This document shows, in pieces, positions 12,166 to 23,368 of a stretch of DNA of 64,000 nucleotides. Under the pieces are notes generated by a model. That model was given only the letters and a program-made list of their open reading frames with translations, was not told where the DNA came from and did no database searches. Position 1 is the stretch's first letter. The number at the start of each line of letters is the position of its first letter. Made by a program: the position numbers and the translations under genes. The stretch spans positions 146,081,012 to 146,145,011 of the forward strand of contig NC_059073.1 of assembly GCF_020497125.1 (NCBI RefSeq), given 5' to 3'. This DNA comes from Mauremys mutica. Taxonomy: Eukaryota; Chordata; Testudines; Geoemydidae.

Positions 12166-12303
12166 CAGGGGGGGCTGGAACAGTTTGTAGAGTGGGGGTG
12201 CTGAGAGTCATGGAACCAAACTTTAAACTCTGTATGTGATGGAAACCACTTCAAGCCAGGGGGTGCGTCAGCGCCCCCTGCACCCCTAGTTCCGGCCCCT
12301 CTG
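12166..12303. mobile_element. Short hAT-like miniature element
   Basis: 138 bp with ends CAGGGGGGGCTGGAAC and GTTCCGGCCCCTCTG, flanked by TTTGCAAT (12158-12165) and CTTGCAAT (12304-12311), an 8-bp duplication with one mismatch. Confidence 0.75.
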
Positions 12304-13299
12304 CTTGCAATGACACACAGCAGCAACGCTGCACAAGAGGAACAGTCAGCCCATGCCCTTGAACCATGGTTGGGAAGGCCCTTAGGGTGAGAAGGGGCTA
12401 GGCACACTCTGTACACCGCAGTACAGCTGGGCTTGGTTAATTTCAGCCGAGTCTCCCTTTCTTGCCAGCCTGGATTTGAGCCGACAGGTGAGTGAAAGGC
12501 AGAGCCCAGAGGTGGGGCGAAGGGGGCATTCGCCTGACTTGAGCGCGGTGCTGGGGGGAGCCAAGAAAGTAGATTTAAAAACAAAAATCTGCTAGCCAGA
12601 CCCCTTCCCAATCCCCCCCACTTCCAGGGTTTCATTTCTGAAAACAGCTGGGCAGCTAATCCCAGGCCAAGCCTGGGGAAGGAGTAAAGGGAGCTGAAAT
12701 CAAACTAGCTCCACCTTTGATCCTGTAGTAACAGCTTCATCCCTGGGGGCCAGGTGCCCCCACCCCACCTTCCATCTGTGCGGCTCTCCTCGCTGACTAA
12801 CCTGCCTCCCCCACCCAGCCTGTTTCCTCAGACATCTTCCCCTGCATCACAGGCTGCGCTACCTACTACAGAGCGGCAGGGAAGAACGTTTGGGTACAAA
12901 CAAGCCCTGGCTAATGTGCTGCTCTCTCCAAAGTGTGCCTGGCTTTAGTCAAGCATTTAATTAGCCTTCCTCAACTTCTTTTCCTCGCCTGCAGATTATC
13001 ATGGTCTCAGCCCGAAAGCCCTGGAACGCGATTCCTTCCGAGGACATGCTCAGTTGAGGGGTAATGACATTGCTTGGTGTGCAAAAGCCTGAGGGCATGG
13101 AATGGATTTTATAACATGATTGAGCGGATTGTGAATGATTGTGTGATGATACTCGCCTGGGCGCGCACACGTAGATATAATGCTCTGGAAATCTTGTTTA
13201 GTGGAATCAACTTTTCAGGGTTGGTCTGGTGACTTCCTGCTATGTAGAGTTGGCAACACTGGCCCTTGCGCTGACTAGAGGAGCTGGAAAAGTTCAAGC
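12304..13299. other. No gene recognised
   Basis: No supportable exon or repeat. Confidence 0.3.
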
Positions 13300-13496
13300 A
13301 TCATTTGCCGTCCTGGAACCCCCTGCAGCAGCAAGGAAGTGTGAGCCGGTCCCCAAACACCTGCAGTGGCCTCTGCCACCTGCTGGAATTTCCGTGGAAC
13401 AGCTGTGACAAATGTATCAAGTAACATTTTAGGCACAGGGGACGACACAGGGCGCTTTGGTTAAATGGGGGTTCCACAACCATCGCTCCCAAGAGA

Positions 13497-13997
13497 AGGA
13501 GGAGGGTGGTGGTGGTCGGGGACTCCCTCCTCAGGGGCACTGAGTCATCTATCTGCCGCCCCAAATGAGACTGCTGCTTGCCAGGAGCTAGGATTCATGA
13601 TGTGATAGAGAGACTGCCGAGACTCATCAAGCCCTCGGATCACTACCCCTTCCTGCTTCTCCACGTGGGCACCAATGATACCACCAAGAATGACCTTGAG
13701 CAGATCACTGCAGACTACATGGCTCTGGGAAGAAGGATAAAGGAGTCTGAGGTGCAAGTGGTGTTCTCCTCCATCCTCCCTGTGCAGGGAAAAGGCCTGG
13801 GTAGAAATCGTCGAATTGTGGAAGTCAACGAATGGCTACGCAGGTGGTGTCGGAGAGAAGGCTTTGGATTCTTCAACCATGGGATGGTCTTCCAAGAAGA
13901 AGGATTGCTAGGCAGAGACGGGCTCCACCTAACGAAGAGAGGGAAGAGCATCTTCGCAAGCAGGCTGGCTAACCTAGTGAGGAGGGCTTTAAACTAG
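13497..13997 (+). pseudogene. CR1 ORF1 esterase (SGNH/GDSL) domain
   Basis: One reading frame carries the SGNH hydrolase signature blocks typical of CR1 ORF1: VVVVGDSLLRG with the nucleophile serine codon at 13524-13526, HVGTND (Gly-Thr-Asn-Asp at 13668-13679), and DGLHLTKRGK with Asp at 13917-13919 and His at 13926-13928. A single in-frame TGA at 13566-13568 separates block I from the rest. The frame ends RRALN-stop at 13997. In CR1 elements this protein is thought to bind RNA and hydrolyse esters. The N-terminal part upstream of block I is not recognisable. Confidence 0.85.
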
Positions 13998-14041
13998 GTT
14001 CACTGGGGGAAGGAGACCAAAGCCCTGAGGTAAGTGGGGAA

Positions 14042-16975
14042 GTGGTATACCAGGAGGAAGCACGAGCAGGAGAGCGCAAGAGGGGAAGACTCCTGTCTCA
14101 GACTGAGAAAGCGGGACAATCAGCGAGTTATCTTAAGTGCCAATACACAAATGCAAGAAGCCTGGGGAACAAGCAGGGAGAACTAGAAGTCCTGGCACAG
14201 TCAAGGAATTATGATGTGATTGGAATAACAGAGACTTGGTGGGATAACTCACATGACTGGAGCACTGTCATGGATGGATATAAACTGTTCAGGAAGGACA
14301 GGCAGGGGAGAAAAGGTGGGGGAGTTGCATTGTATGTAAGTGTAAGAGAGCAGTATGACTGCTCAGAGCTCCAGTATGAAACTGCAGAAACACCTGAGTG
14401 TCTCTGGATTAAGTTTAGAAGTGTGAGCAACAAGGGTGATGTCGTGGTGGGAGTCTGCTAAAGACCACCCGACCAGGGGGATGAGGTGGACGAGGCTTTC
14501 TTCCAGCAACTAGCAGAAGTTACTAGATTGAGGCCCTGGTTCTCATGGGAGACATTAATCACCCTGATATCTGCTGGGAGAGCAATACAGCGGTGCACAG
14601 ACAATCCAGAAAGTTTTTGGAAAGTGTAGGAGACAATTTCCTGGTGCAAGTGCTGGAGGAACCAACTAGGGGCAGAGCTCTTCTTGACCTGCTGCTCACA
14701 AACTGGGAAGAATTAGTAGGGGAAGCAAAAGTGGATGGGAACCTGGGAGCAGTGGCGGCTCTAGACATTTCACTGCCCCAAGCAGGGCGGCATGCCGCAG
14801 GGGGCGCTCTGCCGGTCGCCGGGAGGGCGGCAGGCGGCTCCGGTGGACCTCCCGCAGGCGTGCCTGCGGAGGGTTCACTGGTCCCACGGCTTTGGTGGAC
14901 CACCGGAGCCGCAGGACCAGCAGACCCTCCGCAGGCGTGCCTGCGGGAGGTCCACCGGAGCCGCCTGCCGCCCTCCTGGCGATCGGCAGAGCGCCCCCCG
15001 TGGCATGCTGCCCCAAGCACGCGCTTGGCGTGCTGGGGCCTGGAGCCGCCCCTGCCTGGGAGGCAGTGACCATGAGATGGTCGAGTTCAGGATCCTGACA
15101 CAAGGAAGAAATTTGAGCAGCAGAATACAGACCCTGGACTTCAGAAAAGCAGACTTTGACTCCCTCAGGGAACTGATGGGCAGGATCCCCTTGGTGAATA
15201 ACATGAGGGGGAAAGGAGTCCAGAAGAGCTGACTGTATTTTAAAGAATCCTTATTGAGGTTGCAGGAAAAAAACATCCCGATGTGTAGAAAGAATAGTAA
15301 ATATGGCAGGCGACCAGCTTGGCTTAACAGTGAAATCCTTGCTGATCTTAAACACAAAAAAGAAGCTTACAAGAAGTGGAAGATTGGACAAATGACCATG
15401 GCAAAGTATAAAAATATTGCTCAGGCATGCAGGAGTGAAATCAGGAAGGCCAAATCACACTTGGAGGTGCAGCTAGCAAGAGATGTTAAGAGTAACAAGA
15501 AGGGTTTCTTCAGGTACGTTAGCAACAAGAAAGAAGTCAAGGAAAGTGTGGGCCCCGTACTGAAAGAGGGAGGCAACCTAGTGACAGAGGATGTGGAAAA
15601 AGCTAATGTACTCAATGATTTTTTTGCCTCTGTCTTCACAAACAAGGTCAGCTCCCAGACTGCTGCACTGGGCAGCACAGTATGGGGAGAAGGTGACCAG
15701 CCCTCTGTGGAGAAAGACGTGGTTCGGGACTATTTAGAAAAGCTGGACGAGCACAAGTCCATGGGGCCAGATGCGCTGCATCCGAGAGTGCAAAAGGAGT
15801 TGGCGGATGTGATTACAGAGCCATTGGCCATTATCTTTGAAAACTCATGGGGGAGGTCCCGGATGACTGGAAAAAGGCTACTGTAGTGCCCATCTTTAAA
15901 AAAGGGAAGAAGGAGGATCTGGGGAACTACAGGCCAGTCAGCCTCACCTCAGTCCCTGAAAAATCATGGAGCAGATCCTCAAGGAATCAATTCTGAAGCA
16001 CTTAGAGGAGAGGAAAGTGTTCAGGAACAGTCAACATGGATTCACCAAGGGCAAGTCATGCCTGACTAACCTAATTGCCTTCTATGAGGAGATAACTGGC
16101 TCTGTGGATGTGTTATTCCTTGACTTTAGCAAAGCTTTTGATACGGTCTCCCACAGTATTCTTGCCAACAAGTTAAAGAAGTACGGGCTGGATGAATGGA
16201 CTGTAAAGTGGATAGAAAGCTGGCTAGATTATCGGGCTCAACGGGTAGTGATCAACGGTTCCATGTCTAATTGGCAGCCGGTTTCAAGCGGAGTGCCCCA
16301 AGGGTCAGTCCTGGCACCGGTTTTGTTCAATATCTTCATTAATGATCTGGAGAATGGCATGGACTGCACCCTCAGCAAGCTGGCAGATGACACTAAACTG
16401 GGAGGAGTGGTAGATATGCTGGAGAGTAGGGATAGGGTCCAGAGGGACCTAGACAAATTAGAGGATTGGGCCAAAAGAAACCTGATGAGGTTCAACAAGG
16501 ATAAGTGCAGAGTCCTGCACTTAAGACAGAAGAATCCCGTTCACTCTTACAGACTAGGGACCAAATGGCTAGGCAGCAGTTCCACAGAAAAGGACCTAGG
16601 GGTTACAGTGGACGAGAAGCTGGATATGCATCAACAGTGTGCCCTTGTTGCCAAGAAGGCTAACAGCATTTTGGGCTGTGTAAGTAGGGGCATTGCCAGC
16701 AGATAGAGGGACGTGATCATTCCCTCTATTCGACATTGGTGAGGCCTCATCTGGAGTACTGTGTCCAGTTTTGGGCTCCACACTACAAAGATGTGGAAAA
16801 ATTGGAAAGAGTCCAGGGGAGGGCAACAAAAATGATTAGGGGGCTGGAGCACATGACTTACGAGGAGAGGCTGAGGGAACTGGGATTGTTTAGTCTGCAG
16901 AAGAGAAGAATGAGGGGGGATTTGATAGCTGCTTTCAACTACCTGAAAGGGGGGTTCCGAAGAGGATGGATCTAG
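14042..16975 (+). pseudogene. CR1 ORF2 (APE endonuclease and reverse transcriptase)
   Basis: Endonuclease: YTNARSLGNKQGELE, DVIGITETWWD, KGGGVALYV, then after a stop at 14459-14461 the [12 protein letters not shown] block. The hAT element then splits the gene just before the catalytic SDHE motif (15065-15076). Reverse transcriptase: KHKKEAYKKWK, GPDALHPRV, a frameshift near 15890, then [42 protein letters not shown] and the catalytic box LADD (usually FADD or YADD) at 16380-16391. Stops and frameshifts separate the open segments 14042-14461, 14545-14750, 15254-15886, 15966-16706 and 16736-16975. Confidence 0.88.
14750..15054. mobile_element. hAT-like palindromic miniature element inside CR1 ORF2
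   Basis: 305 bp with ends CAGTGGCGGCTCTA and TGGAGCCGCCCCTG, flanked by a perfect 8-bp duplication CCTGGGAG (14742-14749 and 15055-15062). Almost the whole interior is an inverted repeat: AGGGCGGCAGGCGGCTCCGG and GGTGGACCTCCCGCAGGCGT on the left recur inverted on the right around 14930-14980. GC-rich, in sharp contrast with the surrounding CR1. Confidence 0.92.
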
Positions 16976-17262
16976 ACTGTTCTCAGTGGTACCTGATGAC
17001 AGAACAAGGAGAAATGGTCTCAAGTTGCAATGGGGGAGGTTTAGGTTGGATATTAGGAAAAACTTTTTCACTAGGAGGCTGGTGAAGCACTGGAATGGGT
17101 TCCCTAGGGAGGTGGTGGAATCTCCTTCCTGAGAAGTTTTTAAGGTCAGGCTTGACAAAGCCCTGGCTGGGATGATTTAGTTGGGTTTGGTCCTGCTTTG
17201 AGCAGGGGGTTGGACTAGATACCTCCTGAGGTCCCTTCCAACCCTGATAGTCTATGAGTCAA

Positions 17263-18170
17263 TGAAATAGCCAGAGATGTTCGCTACTCCATGGTGGGGA
17301 CTTAGACACGGGCTGGGAGCTCTATCACCGCCTCCTTCTCCTACATCACTGGCCCCAGCACTAAAGAAGAATCTCCCTTAGCAGTATGGAGACTGTGATC
17401 CACTGAGCCGTTTTGATTCTATTCAGCAGACGGCAGCATAACAAACAGAGCGATGGGAGCAAAGCCGGTTGTTTTTATGCTGTCCTGTCCTGGGCAGATA
17501 TTCCATTATAGTCAACATCAGCAATTCTCACAGCCCTGGCCATGCCGCTAACAGGGGGTTGACTAGCCCAGCCCTGGACATGAAAGAGCCCCATGCGCCA
17601 AGGCCAGGCTGGGATTTGAAAGGGATAGAGAAGAGCCGGTGACAAAGCCCTTCATCCCAACCACATGCAGAGACCTGCGTGGCAAGCGCCACCTGCGGGC
17701 ACCCAGCAGCACTGCTGCTCTCCAGACATTATCTTCCTCGCTTTTGCCACCTGATGGTGACGTGTACATTGTAGTAGTGGGAGGAGCCTCGCACTTGTTG
17801 CTCCCCTTATAAAAGTTTTATTAGAAATTAATTTGGAGTTAGCTTTGTGGGGAGCCCCTGAGCCAGAGTAGCCGAGGTCTGCCTTATAAAGCCACCCACC
17901 CCGCGCGCACACTCCCACCATGCAGTGTACCCAGTCCTTTCCCTAGCCAGCTCCCATCCTTAGCAGCTCCGCTGAGGTGGCTCAGCTTTTCTGCTCAAAG
18001 GAATCCTGTGGAACAAGGCACTTTGTGTTTCAGGTTGGTAGCATCCCAGGTATCCTGAAGGCAGCAGCATAGCCCTTAGGGCACAGATGTCTCTCAGAGA
18101 AGAGCTTTTGGCTTTTCAGAAAAGGACAAAATGGGGACTGCAGGCTCTGGGCTGGGGGTGCAGGGGTGGG
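17263..18170. other. No gene recognised
   Basis: No supportable exon, RNA gene or repeat. Confidence 0.3.
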
Positions 18171-18420
18171 GTAGGGCCAGGGATGAGGGGGTTGAGGTGC
18201 AGGAAGGGTTTTTAGGTTGGGGGGGCTCAGAGATTGGGGCACAGGGTTGGGGTGCAGACTCACCTCCGGCGCCTCAGTCAGCAGCACAGCTGGGGTGCAG
18301 AGGCAGGCTTCACGCCTGTTCTGGCATCGCAGCCTGCGCTGCGCCCCAGAAGCAGCCAGCAGCGGGTCCCACTCCTGGCTGCTTCCAGGACCCTGAACTG
18401 CATTACACTAGATTTGGTAC
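18171..18420 (+). repeat. G-rich minisatellite-like sequence
   Basis: Imperfect GGGGTGCAGG / GGGTTGGGGTGCAG units, then a sequence resembling the flank of other dispersed repeats (CGCTGCGCCCCAGAAGCAG). Class not established. Confidence 0.45.
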
Positions 18421-18554
18421 ATCTTTGCTCTAAGGGCACACTATAACCATATACATGTATTTAAGCAATTATATAGCCTAATATTTTCCGGTTCTTAGTA
18501 ACGGCACATTTCTAGTATGTTAGAGAATAGGGAATGAGCTATGGCTTGTTTACT

Positions 18555-18665
18555 CACTTACTTGGCTGGGCTGTGCTTTACCCTTCAGTTCTCAGTGCTA
18601 CCCTAAAGACTGCCTAGCTGGGTTCCATTTGATTAATAAACCCAGTTCTGACAATGCCTTAACTT
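18555..18665 (+). repeat. LTR-like repeat with polyadenylation signal, copy 1
   Basis: Runs from CTTGGCTGGGCTGTGCTTTA through GATTAATAAACCCAGTTCTG to GACAATGCC. It is matched over about 100 bp, in the opposite orientation, at 19914-20040. The AATAAA followed by a short tail suggests the R/U5 end of an LTR, but full LTR borders were not found. Confidence 0.55.
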
Positions 18666-19034
18666 TTTGCTCATGATTTGTGCCAAGCTGCCTGTAAAAT
18701 TTATTTTTATTAAACAAAACCTTCAGTGTTTCCATGAGCGGGAAAGTAAGTTTCCGTGGTGGGTGGAGTCATAAATATCCATAATTTGAGCCAATCTGAG
18801 CTGAAGTAGGAAGCAGCTCTAAAATAGGCCTATGTGCTCAGTGAACCATCCTGAGGAGATACATGATGGTGTATCCTGGAGGCAGAGGCTGGGTCCCAAT
18901 GCCTGTGATAACTTTGCCAGCCTCTTGTGCCCACTAGCACAGCCTCTGGGTCTGCCCCGGGATCCAGCCCTTAATACAGAATATGACCTATTGTGCCATA
19001 GTTATAAAGCTCGACCTTAAAAATTAGATGCTTT

Positions 19035-19210
19035 CCCTGATTCTTTCTTTATATAGAAAAGCAGCCTTTAACACGTTTTTGATAGAGACTCATGGAGTCA
19101 GCATATTTATTATTTGAATGTTTTACAAGATTATAATAAAATTTAGGCCTTAACATATTTTGTATTAAATTCAAAATTCATTTTGAACAGGTTTATTTTT
19201 AGAAATTTAT
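19035..19210 (+). repeat. AT-rich dispersed repeat (hAT-related), copy A
   Basis: Shares a long similarity with 55838-55995: TATATAGAAAAGCAGCCTTT, TTTTTGATAGAG.CTCATGG, CAGCATATTTATT and TTTAGGCCTTAACATATTTT. The 55.8 kb copy ends in a hAT-like terminus, so this is probably a fragment of the same family. Confidence 0.6.
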
Positions 19211-19913
19211 AACAAATAATAAAAAACATCAACCATTTTAATTCATGCTGCCCAGTGGTTTGGGGGCAGGAAACCCCGTGGGTTCCAAAGAGAGAACTTC
19301 CCCAGGACAGCTGTCAAGTGACTCTGCAGAGTTTTGAAGGATGGGTGCTGGTTTGCTAGCAGAATGTTTATTATCTGAATGGCTGAAATGATAAAAGATC
19401 ACAGCCAAAACACCATCCAGGAAATATATGTGGCCAGTAAGCCTATGGGTTCCCCTAGGATGCCTGTCACCCTACCAAGTTGCAGTCCCTCCCCTAGGGG
19501 AAGATGTGGCAGACATGGCAGTTCCCTGCCCTAGCTCTGTGAGATATTACAGTAAGTTTATGTATCACTGGGGGCTGGGATTGTAATTCCTGTGGATTCC
19601 CTCCCCCAGAGCTCCAGGAACTTAGAAGGGGGTGGAGGGTATCACAGTGTGATCCACAGGGTCGGCGCTACACACCCAGCATTGGAACAGGCTCTAAGCA
19701 GAACACTTGAATGTGCCAACCCCCCCCAAGATGTCTCGCTCTTCCTCCAGGGTAAGCCATGAGGCTGCACTGCCTGCTTAAGCTAGACCTCTAGCACTCC
19801 TGCTTCACAGCCTGAGCTCCAGTCAGTTGAGTCTGGCTGAGACAGACCCTCGTGGAGACTTGCCCACTCCTCAGGGACTAATGCACCTTGCCCCAGCATT
19901 TGCAGACACACTC
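19211..19913. other. Unclassified sequence between inverted LTR-like copies
   Basis: No gene. It may be the body of the element represented by the flanking inverted copies, but this could not be shown. Confidence 0.3.
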
Positions 19914-20040
19914 ACATAGCATTGTCAGAACTAGGTTTATTAATCAACTGGAACCCAGCCTAGGCAGCCCTTAGGATAGCCCCGAGAACTGAAGGGTCAA
20001 GCACAGCCCAGCCTGGTCAGCCCACAGCCCAGCCAAGGAG
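19914..20040 (-). repeat. LTR-like repeat, copy 2 (inverted relative to 18555-18665)
   Basis: Reverse complement of copy 1: CATTGTCAGAACT then GGTTTATTAATCAA, GGAACCCAGCCTAGGCAG and GAGAACTGAAGGGT.AAGCAC. Roughly 85-90% similar by eye. Confidence 0.55.
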
Positions 20041-20155
20041 TAGTGAACCACAATGTTCAAGCTCTGTGCATCTCAGTCTGAGCAACTTGGTCAGACTCCA
20101 GCTGAGAGCCTGGATTCCTTCCAGCAGCCTGCCCTTATCCCCCACCTCCCATCTC

Positions 20156-20677
20156 ATATAAGTAGGGGCACTGCCAGCAGATCAAGGGACATGATCATTC
20201 CGCTATTCGGCATTGGTGAGGCCTCATCTGGAGTACTGTGTCCAGTTTTGGGGCCCCCACTACAAGAAAGATGTGGAAAAATTGGAGCAGAGGGCAACAA
20301 AAATGATTAGGGGGCTGGAGCACATGACTTATGAGGAGAGGCTGAGGGAACTGGGATTATTTAGTCTGCAGAAGAGAAGAATGAGGGGGGATTTGATAGC
20401 AGCCTTCAACTACCTGAAGGGGGGTTCCAAAGAGGATGAATCTAGACTGTTCTCAGTGGTACCTGATGACAGAACAAGGAGTAATGGTCTCAAGTTGCAG
20501 TGAGGGAGGCTTAGGTTGGATATTAGGAAACACTATTTCACTAGGAGGGTGGTGAAGCACTGGAGTGGGTTCCCTAGGGAGGTGGTGGAATCTCCTTCCT
20601 TAGAGGTTTTTAAGGTCAGGCTTGGGGGTTGGACTAGATACGTCCTAAGGTCCCTTCCAACCCTGACATTCTATGAT
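20156..20677 (+). mobile_element. CR1 LINE, 3' fragment
   Basis: Matches the 3' 570 bp of the 13300-17262 element nearly base for base: GTGAGGCCTCATCTGGAGTA, CTGCAGAAGAGAAGAATGAG and TGACAGAACAAGGAG. It ends with CCCTGACATTCTATGATCC. The frame at 20213-20503 is the reverse transcriptase C-terminus ([20 protein letters not shown]). A short internal deletion precedes GGGGGTTGGACTAGATA. Confidence 0.85.
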
Positions 20678-20865
20678 CCTTTGTTCTCCAGCTGAGGAAT
20701 GGGGCCCAGCCTCCCTTCTGAGAGGTGGTGAAAATCCCTCTGCCTCTGGCTCCTTGTTTGCTAGGGGTCAGCATCCTGCTGATTCGCTTTGCCAGTGTTG
20801 TCATCAATTCTCCACTAAGATGGGGTCTGGCGCAGCCAGTCTTTTTCCAATGACCCATTTAGGGC

Positions 20866-21395
20866 ATGTCTACACCACACTCTTAAATCGACCTGTTAGG
20901 TTGATTTACAGGCTCCTTCTGTCAGTGCTGCTGCCACCAACTTAAGAGGAACCGTGTGTGTGGGCGGCTGAAAGCCAGGTCTCTCTGCTCTGCGCAGCTC
21001 CTCAGTGGGAGTCCAGCTGCACCCCCCCAATCTCCCCGCTCCCAGCCAGGAGCAGGTGGGCAGATGCCTAGGGCTTCTTACATCTGATGGAGAGCTGGGA
21101 GCAAAGTGTCTGGGGGCCACCTGGAATCCCAGGGAGAGCATGGAGCCATAACCCTGGGGGCAACAGGGCTCCCAGCAGAGAGCCCAGGTGACAACCCAAG
21201 CTAGGATACTAGGTGGCAGCCCTACTTAGAGTAGAGACCAAGCAGCAGCATGAGCCAGGCTTTCAGCTAACGTAAGAAATGCCATGTACACAGCCACTGC
21301 CTTGCCTTAACTCCACCTCCATGACACGCATAGGGCTTGTGTGGGTATAGTAGGGCACTTACATTGGCAGGACAAGGCTGTAGCGTAGACAGTGA
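20866..21395. mobile_element. Probable miniature DNA transposon
   Basis: Left end GGGCATGTCTACACCACACT then AAATCGACCTGTTAGGTTG. The right side has GACAAGGCTGTAGCGTAGAC. The left end resembles the Harbinger-related termini at 44.69 and 48.43 kb. No target duplication was found, so boundaries are approximate. Confidence 0.45.
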
Positions 21396-21879
21396 TATAA
21401 TTTGGTCAACACAAGCTGTTCTATGCCTCTGAGCTTGCGCTGAGAGCAGTGTCCTTGTCCATACATTGGGTAACACTAGCATACACAGGCTTAATACAAA
21501 TTACAAAAATTCCCACTGTCATGGGGTGGGAGTGCAAAATTTGTGTTTAGGCCTATTCACACATGTTGTAACACCTCCAAAGAGGTACTACCTCATGGGG
21601 AGGGTTGTATGTACTGATTACACTGGTAAAAACTCAACCCTAGGGTTTAAAAACTATACTCAAAAAAACCTCTACACATGCACAGGGAAAAAAATCCTGT
21701 TAATACAACTTCATTTGCTGCTGCATTTGTCTAATATTAACAATTATAAACAAAGCAGTGCAACGAGTATTTGGAACGATTTTTACAGCATTAGAAGGTC
21801 AAGCATAAGAACTTCACTTCTGTTCACACCACTGGTTCTGTTCACTGAAGAGGAAGCACAGGTACATGAAGTCATTCTT
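21396..21879. other. No gene recognised
   Basis: A 161-codon open frame (21466-21951) runs into the next LINE and shows no domain; not supported as a gene. Confidence 0.3.
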
Positions 21880-22940
21880 GGGATTGAAGGTCTTGCGAAT
21901 TTCTTCTGGAGTTTTCCAGAAGGAAGACTCAGGATAGGGCAAGCCTGTTAATGAGGGAGGGAAAAACAGCAGAAAATGTGGAAATGGCAGAGGTGCTTAA
22001 TGACTTCGTTTCAGCTTTCACGAAGAAGGTTGGTGGTGATTGGACATCTAACAGTGAATGCCAGTGAAAATCAGGTAGGATCAGAAGAGGATAAAATAGA
22101 GAAAGAACATGTTACAAATTACTTGGACAAATTAGATGTCTTCAAGTCACCAGAGCCTGATGAAATGCATCCTAGAATACCCAAGGAGCTGACTGAGAAG
22201 ATATCTGATCCATTAGCCATTATCTTTGAAAAGTCATGGAAGATGGGAGAGATTCCTGAAGACTGGCACTAGATTTGCCCTCTTCCAATCTATAAAAAGG
22301 GAAATAAGGACAATCCAGGGAATTACAGACCAATCAGATTAACTTCTGTACCCAGAAAGATAATGGAGCAAATAATTAAATCAATTTGCAAACACCTAGA
22401 CAATATAAGGTAGTAACAGCCAGCATGGATTTGTCAAAAACAAAATTGTATCAAACCAACCTGATGGCTTTCCTTGACAGGGTAGCAAGCCTAGCGGATT
22501 TGGGGGGGTGGGGGGGGGGAGGGAGAGAGGGAGAAGAGAAAAAAAAAAAGCAGTAGATAAGGTATATCTTGACTTTAACTTTTGATATTGTCTTGCATGA
22601 CCTTCTCATAAACATACTAGGGAAATGCAACCTATATGGAGCTACTATAAGATGGGTGCAAAACTGGTTGGAAAACCGTTCCCGGAGAGCAGTTATCAGT
22701 GGTTCACAGTCATGCCGGAAGGGCATAACGAGTGGGGTCCCGCAGGGATCGGTTCTGGGTCCGATTCTGTTCGATTTCTTCATCAATGATTTAGATAATG
22801 GCATACAGTACATTTCTAAAGTCTGCAGATGATACCAAGCTGAGTGGGGTTGGAAGTGCTTTGGAGGATAGGATTAAAATTCAAAATGATCTGGACAAAC
22901 TGGAGAAATGGCCATCTGGCTTTCTGTGGAATACAGTGTA
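21880..22940 (+). mobile_element. CR1-type LINE, decayed reverse transcriptase segment
   Basis: Translations give [58 protein letters not shown] and [20 protein letters not shown] in successive frames. The copy belongs to a family different from the 13.3 kb element. It is truncated before a normal 3' end and contains a homopurine expansion at 22500-22551. Confidence 0.8.
22500..22551 (+). repeat. Homopurine G-to-A tract
   Basis: About 50 bases of G-rich then GA-rich then A-rich sequence with only two pyrimidines, within the LINE's reverse transcriptase region. It could form G-quadruplex or triplex DNA. Confidence 0.75.
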
Positions 22941-23362
22941 GGCAGGGAACTGTGCTGGCTGGGAAAAGCCCATTCAGGAGAGAGGTAGGCAGGTCTCTGC
23001 CCAAGAAGGGACAGCTGGGGAGCTGGGACCCTAGAGTGGTTACCCTTCCAGATCATGGAGAGGGAATACAGGTGCAGTTGCCCTGAACTGACACCACTCA
23101 CCTGGCATGCAAGAACATGTGCCATCCACGTATGAGGCTGTATCTAGATCTCCTGGCAAGCAGGGTGCTTCGCAGTGCACCAATTGCTGTTGTTCCTTGG
23201 AAGACACATTCCCCCTCCTCAGCTGGGCCCTGCATATCTTTGAGAAGCAGCTGGCCAGAGCCAGAGGCAATTAACTCCTTCCAGCTGCCCCATTGCCAGC
23301 TCCACACTCTCCCTCTCAGCCTAAGGATGCTACAACTCCATTCGGGTTTGTACCAGTATAAG

Positions 23363-23368
23363 TTTATT
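23363..23368 (-). terminator. Second candidate polyadenylation signal AATAAA
   Basis: A second canonical hexamer in STARD7 orientation, about 2.04 kb past the stop codon. It could serve as the distal site. Confidence 0.35.

Larger units (their letters stand above)
13300..17262 (+). mobile_element. Near full-length CR1 LINE
   Basis: The most complete LINE in the window: ORF1 esterase domain (to 13997), ORF2 endonuclease and reverse transcriptase (14042-16975) and 3' UTR ending near 17259 in CTGATAGTCTATGAGTC. It is interrupted by a 305-bp hAT element at 14750-15054. ORF1 and ORF2 carry stops and frameshifts, so it is inactive, but domains are clear. The 5' boundary is approximate. Confidence 0.9.

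Noticed and set aside
21466..21951. 161-aa plus-strand frame
   Set aside because: It has no domain, is lysine/tyrosine-rich from AT-rich DNA, and runs into a decayed LINE.
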